Below, in pieces: positions 16,354 through 24,418 of a DNA stretch of 64,000 nt. The position numbers and the translations under genes are program-made. Within the stretch, counting starts at the first letter, position 1, and the number at the start of each line of letters is the position of its first letter. Location: positions 434,001-498,000 of the forward strand of contig NZ_CP035686.1 in NCBI RefSeq assembly GCF_009665255.1, given 5' to 3'. Origin of the DNA: Vibrio metoecus. GTDB taxonomy: Bacteria; Pseudomonadota; Gammaproteobacteria; Enterobacterales; Vibrionaceae. A model generated the notes under the pieces. That model was not told the DNA's origin. It did not search any database and was given only the letters and a program-made list of their open reading frames with translations.

Positions 16354-17871
16354 ATGAATTTAAATAATGTTAGTTTGCGCAAATTAACTGCACTCAATGC
16401 ATTAGCGGTAGTGGTGTGCTTTTTGGTGTTTTATCTGACCTTCAAATATTTTTGGTCACACGATCGCGATATTGCGCAAGCCCTGCAATTACAACAAGCA
16501 GAATTACACCGTGTTGAAACCATAGTGTCGTTGGAACGTAAAGCGATGGGAGCTTCTCTAGCGGATTATGCAGCTTGGGACGACATGGCGAATTTTATTG
16601 CTCATCCGACAGCGGAGTTTATTGAGAGTAATATAGGCGAACATGCGTTTACCTCTCAATTTCTGGATGGCATTTTTATTTTTGATCCCAGTAAAAAGCT
16701 AGTCTGGGGGGAAAAATATGACTCTGAACTCGATAAAAGTGTCAGCTATGAATACTTGTTACCCGACTTTTCTGGGATTTTGCTGCAGGCTCAACGTTTA
16801 AGCACCGATAAGGTTTCGACATCGGTGCGCTATATGGTGGTGGATGATGAACCCTATCTCGCAGCTACCTCCCGAGTGTGTGATAGCGAAGGAAAATCGT
16901 GTAATAAAGGTTACCTCATCTTTATTAAAAAAGTCCGAGCACAATTTGCCAATGTGGTTGAACAAGCCACGGGTATCGATATCGAAGTATTAACGTGTGC
17001 AACCAATGCCCCATTACCTGAAGATGAGCAGGATATTTCCTATTTAAAACAGCTTGATTACAGCGGTCAGTCAAGTGTGCTGTTTAAAATCAACCACCAA
17101 GTTAAACATCCGCCTTTCATCCGTAATGATGAGGTCTTAGCTCTTTTGTTTTTTTCGCTAGTGATGTACTTGATAAACCTATGGGTGGTGCAGGCACTGA
17201 TTCGCCCTATCACAAGGGCAAACCATGTGTTGCAGCAGTTCAAAACATCGGGAGGTAAAGTACCGGATGAGAATTCTTTTATCTCATCAGAAATGAAAGA
17301 ATTTGCACATACAATAAATCATATTGTGAGTCAGCTTGATGATAGCCAACAAGTGTTACGCTGGCAGTCCGAACATGATCCTCTAACTCGAATTTCAAAC
17401 CGCCGTTACTTAGAAAAGCAACTTAAAAGCTATTTGAGTGATCGCCCTTTTCGCTATTTGGTTTTGTATCTCATTGATATTGATTATTTTAAACGTTTCA
17501 ATGACAGTTTTGGGCATTTGGCCGGTGATGAAGCATTGTGCTCAGTGGCGGATATCTTGCAATCGGTGGATTTTTCTGGAGAGAAAATCGTGGCCCGCTT
17601 TGGTGGTGAGGAGTTTTGTGTGGTGCTCGCTTCAGATCAGCCATTCGATGGTGAACAATATGCCGAACAAATGCGCACCAAAGTAGCTCAGCTTGCGATT
17701 ACCAACCCTGTTGACTCAACTTTCCAATATCTCACGATTAGTATTGGTGGAGTTTACGCCTTCTCTCCTCAGATGGATGCCTATCAGCTACTATTCCATC
17801 AGGCTGATATAGCACTTTACCATGCAAAGGCAAATGGTAGGGATCGCTATGTTGTGCGTAACTTTGTTTGA
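16354..17871 (+). CDS. cdgL: CHASE4-GGDEF diguanylate cyclase, likely CdgL
   Basis: A 505-residue membrane sensor. One helix lies at about residues 15-32, then a periplasmic domain of about 210 residues resembling CHASE4 (YAAWDDMANF). A second helix follows (about 264-282, VLALLFFSLVMYLINLWVV), then a HAMP-like linker and a GGDEF domain. The active-site motif GGEEF is at residues 417-421, so it should make cyclic di-GMP. The residues before it (SGEK) lack RxxD, so there is no classical inhibitory site. I believe this is CdgL, known to influence motility and biofilm in V. cholerae; the name is from memory of gene order. Confidence 0.8.
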   Translation: MNLNNVSLRKLTALNALAVVVCFLVFYLTFKYFWSHDRDIAQALQLQQAELHRVETIVSLERKAMGASLADYAAWDDMANFIAHPTAEFIESNIGEHAFTSQFLDGIFIFDPSKKLVWGEKYDSELDKSVSYEYLLPDFSGILLQAQRLSTDKVSTSVRYMVVDDEPYLAATSRVCDSEGKSCNKGYLIFIKKVRAQFANVVEQATGIDIEVLTCATNAPLPEDEQDISYLKQLDYSGQSSVLFKINHQVKHPPFIRNDEVLALLFFSLVMYLINLWVVQALIRPITRANHVLQQFKTSGGKVPDENSFISSEMKEFAHTINHIVSQLDDSQQVLRWQSEHDPLTRISNRRYLEKQLKSYLSDRPFRYLVLYLIDIDYFKRFNDSFGHLAGDEALCSVADILQSVDFSGEKIVARFGGEEFCVVLASDQPFDGEQYAEQMRTKVAQLAITNPVDSTFQYLTISIGGVYAFSPQMDAYQLLFHQADIALYHAKANGRDRYVVRNFV

Positions 17872-17987
17872 TTTTTAAACAAAAAGTTAGTTTTATTTTG
17901 ATTTGACTCGATAAAAACAAAGTGTTTGTGCATTTTTTCAGCGGATGATTCTGTTGTCGATTGAGTCAAACGGCACTTTGTATTAAT

Positions 17988-18005
17988 GTACTAGTCAACT
18001 AGTGT
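17988..18005 (+). promoter_or_regulatory. TrpR-like operator upstream of the NSS transporter
   Basis: GTACTAGTCAACTAGTGT contains ACTAGT-CA-ACTAGT; the E. coli trp operator core is ACTAGT-TA-ACTAGT, so 13 of 14 core bases agree. It ends 21 bases before the transporter ATG and overlaps plausible -10 sequences (TATTAA 17981, TAATGT 17984), so binding would block transcription. Confidence 0.7.
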
Positions 18006-18026
18006 GTTGGTATCGTGTGAGTCGTC

Positions 18027-19382
18027 ATGGCACAATCAAATTCTCGTGAGACATTCAGTTCTCGCCTTGGTTTTATTCTTGCTGCAGCCGGAGCTGCGGT
18101 GGGGTTAGGTAATATTTGGGGATTTCCAACCCAAGCTGCCAGCAATGGTGGCGGTGCGTTTTTGTTGGTGTATCTGGTTTTGATCGTTGTCGTTGCCTTT
18201 CCTATGTTAGTTGTTGAAATGGCAATTGGCCGTTATGGTCAAGCTAATCCTGTTGATAGTATGCGATCGCTAACCGCAAATCCTACAGCCAAAAAGGTTG
18301 GAGGCTTAGTTGGCTGGGTTGGGCTGAGTGTGCCGAGTGCAGTTTTGGCTTTCTATAGCATTGTGGGTGGTTGGATCATCTGCTTCTTGTTCGGGGCGAT
18401 GGCGGATCTCTTCGGCCTTGAGAGTATCAGTGCTTGGCTAAAAGGTTTTAGTGTTGAGCGAAACCTGCTCGGTACGATCATTTTTTATGTCCTGACGATT
18501 TTGATCGTGCAAGGTGGGGTGAAAAAAGGGATTGAACGTTGGTCTACACGACTGATGCCCGCATTATTTGTGCTGTTTGCCGTCCTGTTTGTCTACATCA
18601 TGACTCAACAAGGTGCGATGGAAGGCTTAAAGCACTACTTGATCCCTGATTTTGACAAGGTGTGGGATCGTAAGTTGATTTTAGCGGCGATGGGACAAGG
18701 TTTCTTCTCGCTAACCATTGGCGGTTGTTCGATGTTGATCTATGGCTCTTATCTGAGTAAGAAAGAAAACCTACCGAAAATGGCGATGAGCGTGACATTG
18801 GTTGATACCGCCGTGGCGTTTATTGCTGGTCTGGTGGTATTGCCAGCCATGTTTGTGGCCATGAATAAAGGGGTTGAGATTTACGCCCAAGATGGCTCTT
18901 TACTGAGCTCTGACACCTTAGTGTTTACTGTGCTACCGCTGATGTTTGATAGCTTAGGTACACTTGGACAGATTTTCGCGATGGTGTTCTTTTTATTGCT
19001 TACTATTGCTGCGCTGACTTCCTCAATTTCTATGTTGGAATGTCCAGTAGCGCTAGTTGGAGAGCGTTTCAATACACGCCGTACGCCAACCAGTTGGGTG
19101 CTGGGTAGCTTGATTGCGCTAGTGAGCGTGGTGATTGTCTATAACTTTGGTGCGTTATTTGGCTTGGTCGCAACGTTAGCGACCCAGTACCTGCAACCCA
19201 CGGCTGCTCTCATGTTCTGTCTGTTTGGTGGTTGGGTATGGCAGCGTGACGCCAAAATGAAGGAGCTACAAGCTGGATTCCCAGAGCTACAACAAAGCAT
19301 CTTTGGCAAGATTTGGCCTTGGTATGTGAAGTTTGTTTGCCCGATTTTGGTGGCGACAGTTATCTGGGCTTCGTTTGGTTAA
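18027..19382 (+). CDS. Na+-dependent NSS/SLC6-family transporter, predicted tryptophan importer
   Basis: A 451-residue membrane protein with about 11-12 hydrophobic segments and the NSS (LeuT/SLC6) signature near the N-terminus: SRLGFILAAAGAAVGLGNIWGFP, in which the helix-1 Gly-rich unwound segment binds Na+ and substrate. NSS proteins import amino acids with Na+. A TrpR-like operator just upstream points to tryptophan; the known NSS member TnaT is a tryptophan carrier. Substrate is inference. It is a single gene with a bidirectional terminator after it, next to a leftward operon. Confidence 0.87.
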   Translation: MAQSNSRETFSSRLGFILAAAGAAVGLGNIWGFPTQAASNGGGAFLLVYLVLIVVVAFPMLVVEMAIGRYGQANPVDSMRSLTANPTAKKVGGLVGWVGLSVPSAVLAFYSIVGGWIICFLFGAMADLFGLESISAWLKGFSVERNLLGTIIFYVLTILIVQGGVKKGIERWSTRLMPALFVLFAVLFVYIMTQQGAMEGLKHYLIPDFDKVWDRKLILAAMGQGFFSLTIGGCSMLIYGSYLSKKENLPKMAMSVTLVDTAVAFIAGLVVLPAMFVAMNKGVEIYAQDGSLLSSDTLVFTVLPLMFDSLGTLGQIFAMVFFLLLTIAALTSSISMLECPVALVGERFNTRRTPTSWVLGSLIALVSVVIVYNFGALFGLVATLATQYLQPTAALMFCLFGGWVWQRDAKMKELQAGFPELQQSIFGKIWPWYVKFVCPILVATVIWASFG

Positions 19383-19402
19383 ATACGGCGAACAGATACA
19401 AC

Positions 19403-19427
19403 AAAGCCCTCGTCATGAGGGCTTTTC
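19403..19427. terminator. Bidirectional terminator between the NSS gene and the aspartoacylase-like gene
   Basis: Perfect 9-bp stem AAAGCCCTC/GAGGGCTTT with loop GTCAT, T-rich on both strands, between convergent genes. Confidence 0.8.
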
Positions 19428-19437
19428 TATGTATCAC

Positions 19438-20499
19438 TTATTGAGTCATGATATGGCCAGTGGTGAGCGGCTCTAAATCGGCTTCAGTTAACTCTTCAAT
19501 GAATTCTTCGACTACCTGTTCAACAATATCATCATCTTGATCGAAGTAAGCAAGGTGGAATACGGCATCCCCTTCATTCACTAATGGCAGGGTTTGCTGG
19601 CCGATCACGATGCCGCCTTTATTGGCGCGGATCTCTACTTCGAGCTTGCCAAGTGGCGAGTTGATATAAGCGAGTATTTGCCCATTTTCAACCTTATCCC
19701 CCAGTGATACCAGAGTACGTAGAATGCCGTCGGCTTCTGCACGTAGCCAGCTTGTGGATTTAGCAATGATCGAAGCTGGTGTTTTTTTACGGCTGGCCCT
19801 GAGCATACCAATTGCCTGCATGACCCGTTTTACACCAATAATGCCTGCATTGATGGCTATTGGGTCAAAACGTAGTGCTTCACCCGCTTCATAGGTTAAT
19901 ACTGGAATTTGCTGCTTTTCCGCTTCACTACGTAGCGAGCCGTCCCGTAAGGGCGAATCAATGATAACTGGAGTGGCAAACGCTTGTGCAATGCGCAGGG
20001 TTTCGCTGTTACTCAGATCCGCCCGAATTTGCGGTAGGTTGGTACGGTGAATCGCTCCGGTATGCAGATCGAGAATGTAATCACAACGTTCGGCGACTTG
20101 AGAGAAAAAGGTGTGTGCCATGCGAGAAGCTAGGGAGCCTTTTTCGCTGCCTGGGAAACAGCGGTTTAAATCGCGGCGGTCAGGTAAATAGCGGGATTTA
20201 TGAATAAAACCGAATACATTAACGATAGGAACAGCGATGAGTGTGCCTTTGAGTTTTTTCTCATCGAGAGTGTTGAGCAGTTGGCGAATAATTTCTACGC
20301 CGTTGAGTTCATCCCCATGAATAGCGGCATTGATCATTAACACAGGGCCGGGAGCCGAACCGTGGATAACTTCAATTGGTATGGAAAGAGGGGAGTCGGT
20401 ATACAGTTTGGCGGCTTCGAGTTCGATAACTCGTCGGGAAGTGGGGGAAATGGTTTCCCCCAAAAATGAAAATGCGCTGTGCTTTTTAGCCTTTGCCAC
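19438..20499 (-). CDS. Succinylglutamate desuccinylase/aspartoacylase-family zinc hydrolase
   Basis: A 353-residue protein of the M14-like AstE/aspartoacylase family. The metal motif HGDE is in NAAIHGDELNG, and a second His lies in DLHTGAIHR. The last 90 residues form a hybrid or barrel-like domain. I start it at GTG 20499 because AAAAGGA lies 8-9 bases upstream; a TTG at 20547 is also in frame. From the GTG it overlaps rimK by 14 bases. The order rimB-rimK-this gene suggests it acts on the same glutamylated or amide-linked substrate as RimK; the substrate is unknown. Confidence 0.82.
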   Translation of the reverse strand: MAKAKKHSAFSFLGETISPTSRRVIELEAAKLYTDSPLSIPIEVIHGSAPGPVLMINAAIHGDELNGVEIIRQLLNTLDEKKLKGTLIAVPIVNVFGFIHKSRYLPDRRDLNRCFPGSEKGSLASRMAHTFFSQVAERCDYILDLHTGAIHRTNLPQIRADLSNSETLRIAQAFATPVIIDSPLRDGSLRSEAEKQQIPVLTYEAGEALRFDPIAINAGIIGVKRVMQAIGMLRASRKKTPASIIAKSTSWLRAEADGILRTLVSLGDKVENGQILAYINSPLGKLEVEIRANKGGIVIGQQTLPLVNEGDAVFHLAYFDQDDDIVEQVVEEFIEELTEADLEPLTTGHIMTQ

Positions 20500-21391
20500 G
20501 AGTTTTTGTCCTTTTACTGGCTGCGTTTTTCTCAATGAACTCGACAATCATTCCTGCAATGTCCTTGCCAGTTGCCGCTTCAATACCTTCTAAACCGGGT
20601 GAAGAGTTCACTTCCATCACCAGTGGGCCACGAGCGGAGCGGAGCAAATCAACACCTGCGACATTCAAGCCCATGATTTTTGCAGCGTCAATCGCGGTTT
20701 TACGTTCTTGTGGAGTGATTTTAACCAGTGATGCCGTGCCGCCACGATGCAGGTTAGAGCGAAACTCGCCATCGGCACCTTGGCGCTTCATTGCGGCAAT
20801 CACTTTATCACCAATAACGAAACAGCGAATATCGGCACCGCCTGCTTCTTTGATGTACTCTTGCACCATGATGTTGGCTTTGAGTCCCATAAAGGCTTCA
20901 ATCACGCTTTCAGCCGCGGTACGAGTTTCGGCGAGAACGACGCCGATCCCTTGTGTGCCTTCCAGCAGTTTGATCACCACCGGTGCACCACCCACCATGT
21001 CGAGCAAGTCTTTCACATCATCAGGTTTACTTGCGAAACCTGTGATCGGCATGCCGATCCCTTTACGGGATAGTAACTGCATAGAGCGCAGTTTATCGCG
21101 TGAACGAGTAATGGCGACTGATTCATTAGCGGGGTAAACTCCCATCATTTCGAATTGGCGCAATACCGCGGTGCCATAAAAGGTCACAGAAGCTCCGATC
21201 CGAGGAATGATGGCATCAAAACCCGCTAGTTCTTCACCTTTGTAATGAATCTCCGGCTTTTCGGAGTTGATATTCATGTAGCAGCGCAAGGCATCAATCA
21301 CACGAACTTCATGGCCACGCTGTTTGCACGCTTCTATCAAACGCTTGGTCGAATACAGCGAAGCGTTACGCGACAGAATACCAATTTTCAT
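20486..21391 (-). CDS. rimK: Ribosomal protein S6 glutamate ligase RimK (ATP-grasp)
   Basis: A 301-residue ATP-grasp ligase matching RimK in the N-terminal domain (MKIGILSRNASLYST) and the nucleotide-binding core (IKLLEGTQGIGVVLAE near residue 145, VMEVNSSPGLEGIE near 255). RimK adds glutamate to the C-terminus of ribosomal protein S6 and can also make poly-glutamate. It overlaps the upstream aspartic-protease gene by 4 bases (ATGA) and the downstream hydrolase, so all three are likely made from one mRNA. Confidence 0.9.
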   Translation of the reverse strand: MKIGILSRNASLYSTKRLIEACKQRGHEVRVIDALRCYMNINSEKPEIHYKGEELAGFDAIIPRIGASVTFYGTAVLRQFEMMGVYPANESVAITRSRDKLRSMQLLSRKGIGMPITGFASKPDDVKDLLDMVGGAPVVIKLLEGTQGIGVVLAETRTAAESVIEAFMGLKANIMVQEYIKEAGGADIRCFVIGDKVIAAMKRQGADGEFRSNLHRGGTASLVKITPQERKTAIDAAKIMGLNVAGVDLLRSARGPLVMEVNSSPGLEGIEAATGKDIAGMIVEFIEKNAASKRTKTRGKG

Positions 21392-21831
21392 TTACTCGGC
21401 TCCTCGAAAGGGATTAAAAACGATTTAGTTGGATCAACGATGATTCGGTGATGCATGGCTGTACGACCTAATAACATACGAAATGCCATGTTTTCTCGAT
21501 TGGTTAACGTGATCTCAATTGGCCAAATTTGGCCTCCAAAGCTAAGTTCCGACCGAATGACGTAGCGTTTTTCTTCGTGGCCACCGGAGTCACGAACCAC
21601 TCGTTCGTCTACTACCTCAGCTTCACATTCATTCACTAGCGCGTCATTCTTTTGCATCGGGTGGATCCAAAAACGAACCCACGGAGCTCCTTCCTTAGTG
21701 AAGCTCTCTACCTTGAACGCGTGCAAGCAAGACGTTCGGGCTCCGGTATCGATTTTCGCTTTAATGCGCTCAATACCTAACCCTGGAAGGCTGAGTTCCT
21801 CACGCCATCCGACAATCATTTTTTCTTTCAT
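21388..21831 (-). CDS. rimB: RimB-like retropepsin-fold protease (COG4067 family)
   Basis: A 147-residue protein of the small retropepsin-like family once called ATP-dependent zinc protease. The catalytic motif is KIDTGARTSCLHA near residue 27, with Asp-Thr-Gly, and the flap-like LLGRTAMHHRI is near the end. In Pseudomonas, RimB is reported to act with RimK to control S6 modification. It opens the three-gene leftward operon and overlaps rimK by 4 bases. The Vibrio role is inferred from context. Confidence 0.8.
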   Translation of the reverse strand: MKEKMIVGWREELSLPGLGIERIKAKIDTGARTSCLHAFKVESFTKEGAPWVRFWIHPMQKNDALVNECEAEVVDERVVRDSGGHEEKRYVIRSELSFGGQIWPIEITLTNRENMAFRMLLGRTAMHHRIIVDPTKSFLIPFEEPSK

Positions 21832-22029
21832 CGCAATTTCATTAGTTTGAGAATTTCAGATACCGCTAAGGACAAGCAGCACCCTCGAAACAACCTGCGT
21901 TTGGCAAGTTGTCGCTTGAAGAGAGTTTGGTGAATAACTCTGGGAACTTCAAGGGGGCGAACTCTAGCAGCCAACCTTAAATTCAAGCTAATGAATTAAA
22001 TTTTCCTTTTCGACAAAAAAAATTGATAC

Positions 22030-22062
22030 AAAAAAGCCGAGTTATTTCACTCGGCTTTTTTA
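22030..22062. terminator. Terminator of pepD
   Basis: Perfect 12-bp stem AAAAAGCCGAGT/ACTCGGCTTTTT, T-rich on both ends, just after the pepD stop. The rest of the 236 bases between pepD and rimB holds no gene; it should contain the rimB promoter. Confidence 0.85.
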
Positions 22063-22067
22063 AAGCA

Positions 22068-23540
22068 TTAAGCTTTTACAGGAATGTTCGCTAGCAACGC
22101 GACCATTTGTTGCCAGTAAAGATCGACGGTATCAATTTTTACTTTTTCATCAGGTGAATGTGGGAACTTGATGGTTGGACCGAACGAAACCATATCCATA
22201 TTAGGATAAGGTTTTTTAAACAGTCCACATTCAAGGCCAGCATGGATCACCATAATGTTCGGCTTGTGGCCGTATATGCCTTCGTACATATCACGGAAAA
22301 TATGCATGATCTCGGAATCAGCATCCGGTTTCCAGCCTGGGTACGCGCCAGAAAGCTCAAGCTCTGCACCGGCCAGTTCAGCGACTGACTTCAGCATACC
22401 TTCCACTTGCTGGCGACCCGAATCCATCAACGAGCGGATAAGGCACAATACTTTGATTTGTGCAGCTTCGGTCGTGATCACACCTACGTTTAGTGAAGTT
22501 TCTACGACGCCTGCGATGTCATCACTCATGCGGATCACGCCATTTGGGCAAGCGTTGAGCGCGGCAATAAAACGTTGCTGTGTACTAGATGTCAGGGTTT
22601 GAGCGTTGATCTCTTTGGTATCAAGGAACGTCACCAGACTGGTTTCAACCTTACCCAACTCCGCTTTGAGTAAGTCAGTGTAATGGTTAAACAGTGTTTC
22701 TAATTCGGCGACTCGGCTTTCTGGCAGTGCCACCGTCACAAACGCTTCGCGTGGAATGGCGTTACGCAGACTGCCGCCACGAAATTCGATTAAACGAAGT
22801 TCTAATTCTTTAGCATGTCCGGCTAAGAAGCGTGCCATCAATTTGTTCGCGTTACCGCGGCCAGTGTGAATATCACAACCTGAATGGCCGCCTTTCAAGC
22901 CTTTTAAGGTCAGTTGACGGCCAACATAGCCAGCAGGAACCGCTTCACGTTCAATCGGGAAAGCAAACTCGGCATTCACACCGCCGGCGCAACCCATGTA
23001 AACTTCGCCTTCTTGTTCTGAGTCGGTATTGAGCAGAATATCGCCTTCCAGCCACCCCTCTTTCAGACCAAAAGCGCCAGTCATCCCCGCTTCTTCATCA
23101 ATCGTCAGTAAAACCTCAATTGGGCCGTGAGGAATATCTGTAGACGCCAGCACCGCAAGACAAGAAGCCATGCCAATACCGTTGTCGGAACCTAAAGTCG
23201 TTCCTTTTGCTGTGACCCATTCGCCATCGATATAAGGTTGAATTGGGTCTTTAGTGAAGTCATGTTCAGTGTCTTCATTCTTTTGCGGCACCATATCAAT
23301 GTGTGCTTGAAGTACCACACCTTTACGATTTTCCATGCCTGGTGTCGCCGGCTTTTTAATAAAGACGTTGCCTGTTTCATCACGACGTACAGCGAAACCT
23401 TGTTCCTTTGCCCAGCCAATGATGTATTGAGCTAACGCCTCTTCATGTTTTGAAGGGTGTGGAATGGAACAGATGGTCGCAAAAAAAGGCCAAATAGGAT
23501 TTGACGATAACTTACTGATTTCGGTTTGGAACTCAGACAC
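22068..23540 (-). CDS. pepD: Aminoacyl-histidine dipeptidase (peptidase D)
   Basis: A 490-residue cytosolic zinc dipeptidase of the M20 family that splits Xaa-His dipeptides such as carnosine. Metal-site motifs are VVLQAHIDMVPQ, LGSDNGIGMA, IDEEAGMTGA and LNTDSEQEG. I chose the GTG at 23540 because a perfect AAGGAG lies 6 bases upstream and homology begins there; the ATG-led frame 15 codons upstream has no such site. Its upstream region is shared with the vcdRP locus, transcribed the other way. Confidence 0.92.
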   Translation of the reverse strand: MSEFQTEISKLSSNPIWPFFATICSIPHPSKHEEALAQYIIGWAKEQGFAVRRDETGNVFIKKPATPGMENRKGVVLQAHIDMVPQKNEDTEHDFTKDPIQPYIDGEWVTAKGTTLGSDNGIGMASCLAVLASTDIPHGPIEVLLTIDEEAGMTGAFGLKEGWLEGDILLNTDSEQEGEVYMGCAGGVNAEFAFPIEREAVPAGYVGRQLTLKGLKGGHSGCDIHTGRGNANKLMARFLAGHAKELELRLIEFRGGSLRNAIPREAFVTVALPESRVAELETLFNHYTDLLKAELGKVETSLVTFLDTKEINAQTLTSSTQQRFIAALNACPNGVIRMSDDIAGVVETSLNVGVITTEAAQIKVLCLIRSLMDSGRQQVEGMLKSVAELAGAELELSGAYPGWKPDADSEIMHIFRDMYEGIYGHKPNIMVIHAGLECGLFKKPYPNMDMVSFGPTIKFPHSPDEKVKIDTVDLYWQQMVALLANIPVKA

Positions 23541-23843
23541 AGATGACTCCTTACTGTAGGTTTTCCCATTTATTCTCTTAGCCAAATTCGTTCATGGTAG
23601 AGAATTTACCTGTAACAGGTGGGTACTTTCGCTGCACAGCATATCACTGAGCTAGGCGGTGGTGTAGGTCAAAAAGTGCTAGGAATGCGGGTTTTACTTT
23701 TTTGGTCTTATGCCGCCGAACAGAGTAAAGCCTCTTGGTTGGCTAATGAAATGCATCAATATGCACTTTTGGTGTAATTTAACTTTATAAAACTGTAATT
23801 TAATTACCTTAATATGCTGACAGAGATCAAATAAAATGATTTT

Positions 23844-23859
23844 TGTGATTTTAATCACT
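23844..23859 (+). promoter_or_regulatory. CRP-binding site at the vcdRP locus
   Basis: TGTGATTTTAATCACT matches the CRP consensus TGTGA-N6-TCACA with a single mismatch. Two promoter readings fit: TTAATA (23809) with TAAAAT (23832), whose start would fall in the CRP site (repression), or TTGTAA (23867) with TATATT (23889). The first agrees with the reported repression of vcdRP by CRP. Confidence 0.7.
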
Positions 23860-24005
23860 ATTTTTATTGTAATTAAATTTCTTGGTGGTATATTTATGTA
23901 CAACTTCGCTAGCGAAGAAAAAACGCTCAAAGGATGAGTCCGATTTATCGCCTCCATGGAACCGAGAAATCAAGTAAACAGTTTTTGATTTTAATGGTGA
24001 TAGTT

Positions 24006-24095
24006 ATGAATAAAGGTTTATCGTCTGTAATGTTCTGGAATCAACACGCTGTGTATACCGGTAACTTTGCATACCCTCGTAGCTTCGGCTACTAA
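24006..24095 (+). CDS. vcdP: 29-residue small protein VcdP of a dual-function RNA
   Basis: A 29-codon ORF with a good ribosome site, GGTGA at 23996-24000, 5 bases before the ATG. The peptide has a Phe-Trp-Asn core and ends in Tyr-Pro-Arg-Ser-Phe-Gly-Tyr. Length, position beside pepD and a purine permease gene, and the CRP site agree with what I recall of VcdP of V. cholerae, which binds citrate synthase GltA and raises its activity. The last codons form a GTAGC-TTCG-GCTAC hairpin (24079-24092), so coding and RNA structure overlap. Recognition is from memory, not a search. Confidence 0.75.
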   Translation: MNKGLSSVMFWNQHAVYTGNFAYPRSFGY

Positions 24096-24211
24096 TACGC
24101 AAATTTTTTGCGTCTCGAACAAGTTTTGTTCACCCCTAAATTAGAATTTATTGGCAACCAAATTTGGTTGATATGATTCACCGCCATCTCTGTTGAGGTG
24201 GCGTTTTTTTT
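24079..24211 (+). ncRNA. vcdR: Base-pairing part (VcdR) of the dual-function RNA, with terminator
   Basis: After the small ORF comes a run of hairpins: GTAGC-TTCG-GCTAC (24079-24092), ACGCAAA/TTTGCGT (24097-24113), GAACAA/TTGTTC (24117-24131), then CACCCC and the 14-bp palindrome AACCAAATTTGGTT (24156-24169). It ends in a perfect terminator CGCCATCTC/GAGGTGGCG with eight T residues (24182-24211). VcdR is reported to repress PTS sugar-transporter mRNAs by base pairing. The 5' end of the whole transcript is probably between 23844 and 23901. The exact processed ends cannot be read from sequence. Confidence 0.65.
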
Positions 24212-24359
24212 GTGCTTTACAAAGATAACAGTCGATGTTGATCGCAACATTTTGTTTGTGAAGCTCAATTTTCCTTCCTCGTCCTAGGTCTTTTCCTCGT
24301 TTGCCTAGAAAACCAGCGCGCAGTCAGAATTGTGTCTGGAATTTGTTATTTGATAACTC

Positions 24360-24396
24360 TATAATCGCCGCCAATCGTTTACGCAACCGTTTACTT
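24360..24396 (+). promoter_or_regulatory. -10 element and PurR-like operator of the purine permease/gpt genes
   Basis: TATAAT at 24360-24365 (no good -35) is followed by ACGCAACCGTTTACTT (24381-24396). The PurR consensus is ACGCAAACGTTTGCGT, so 13 of 16 bases agree. The operator lies just downstream of the expected start point. Between the vcdRP terminator and here (24212-24359) I see nothing else. Confidence 0.6.
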
Positions 24397-24418
24397 TTTA
24401 TCTTTAAAGGATTCGAAC

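Noticed and set aside
20493..21137. 214-residue plus-strand ORF opposite rimK
   Set aside because: Antisense to a conserved ATP-grasp gene with no start signal or family match.
23694..23957. 87-residue minus-strand ORF in the pepD-vcdRP gap
   Set aside because: It spans the CRP site and vcdRP promoter region, is AT-rich, and has no ribosome site.
24156..24169. Palindrome AACCAAATTTGGTT as a protein operator
   Set aside because: It lies inside the vcdR transcript, just before its terminator, so an RNA hairpin role is more likely.
24212..24418. Purine riboswitch before the permease gene
   Set aside because: I found no purine-aptamer loop sequences; the PurR-like box explains purine control better.
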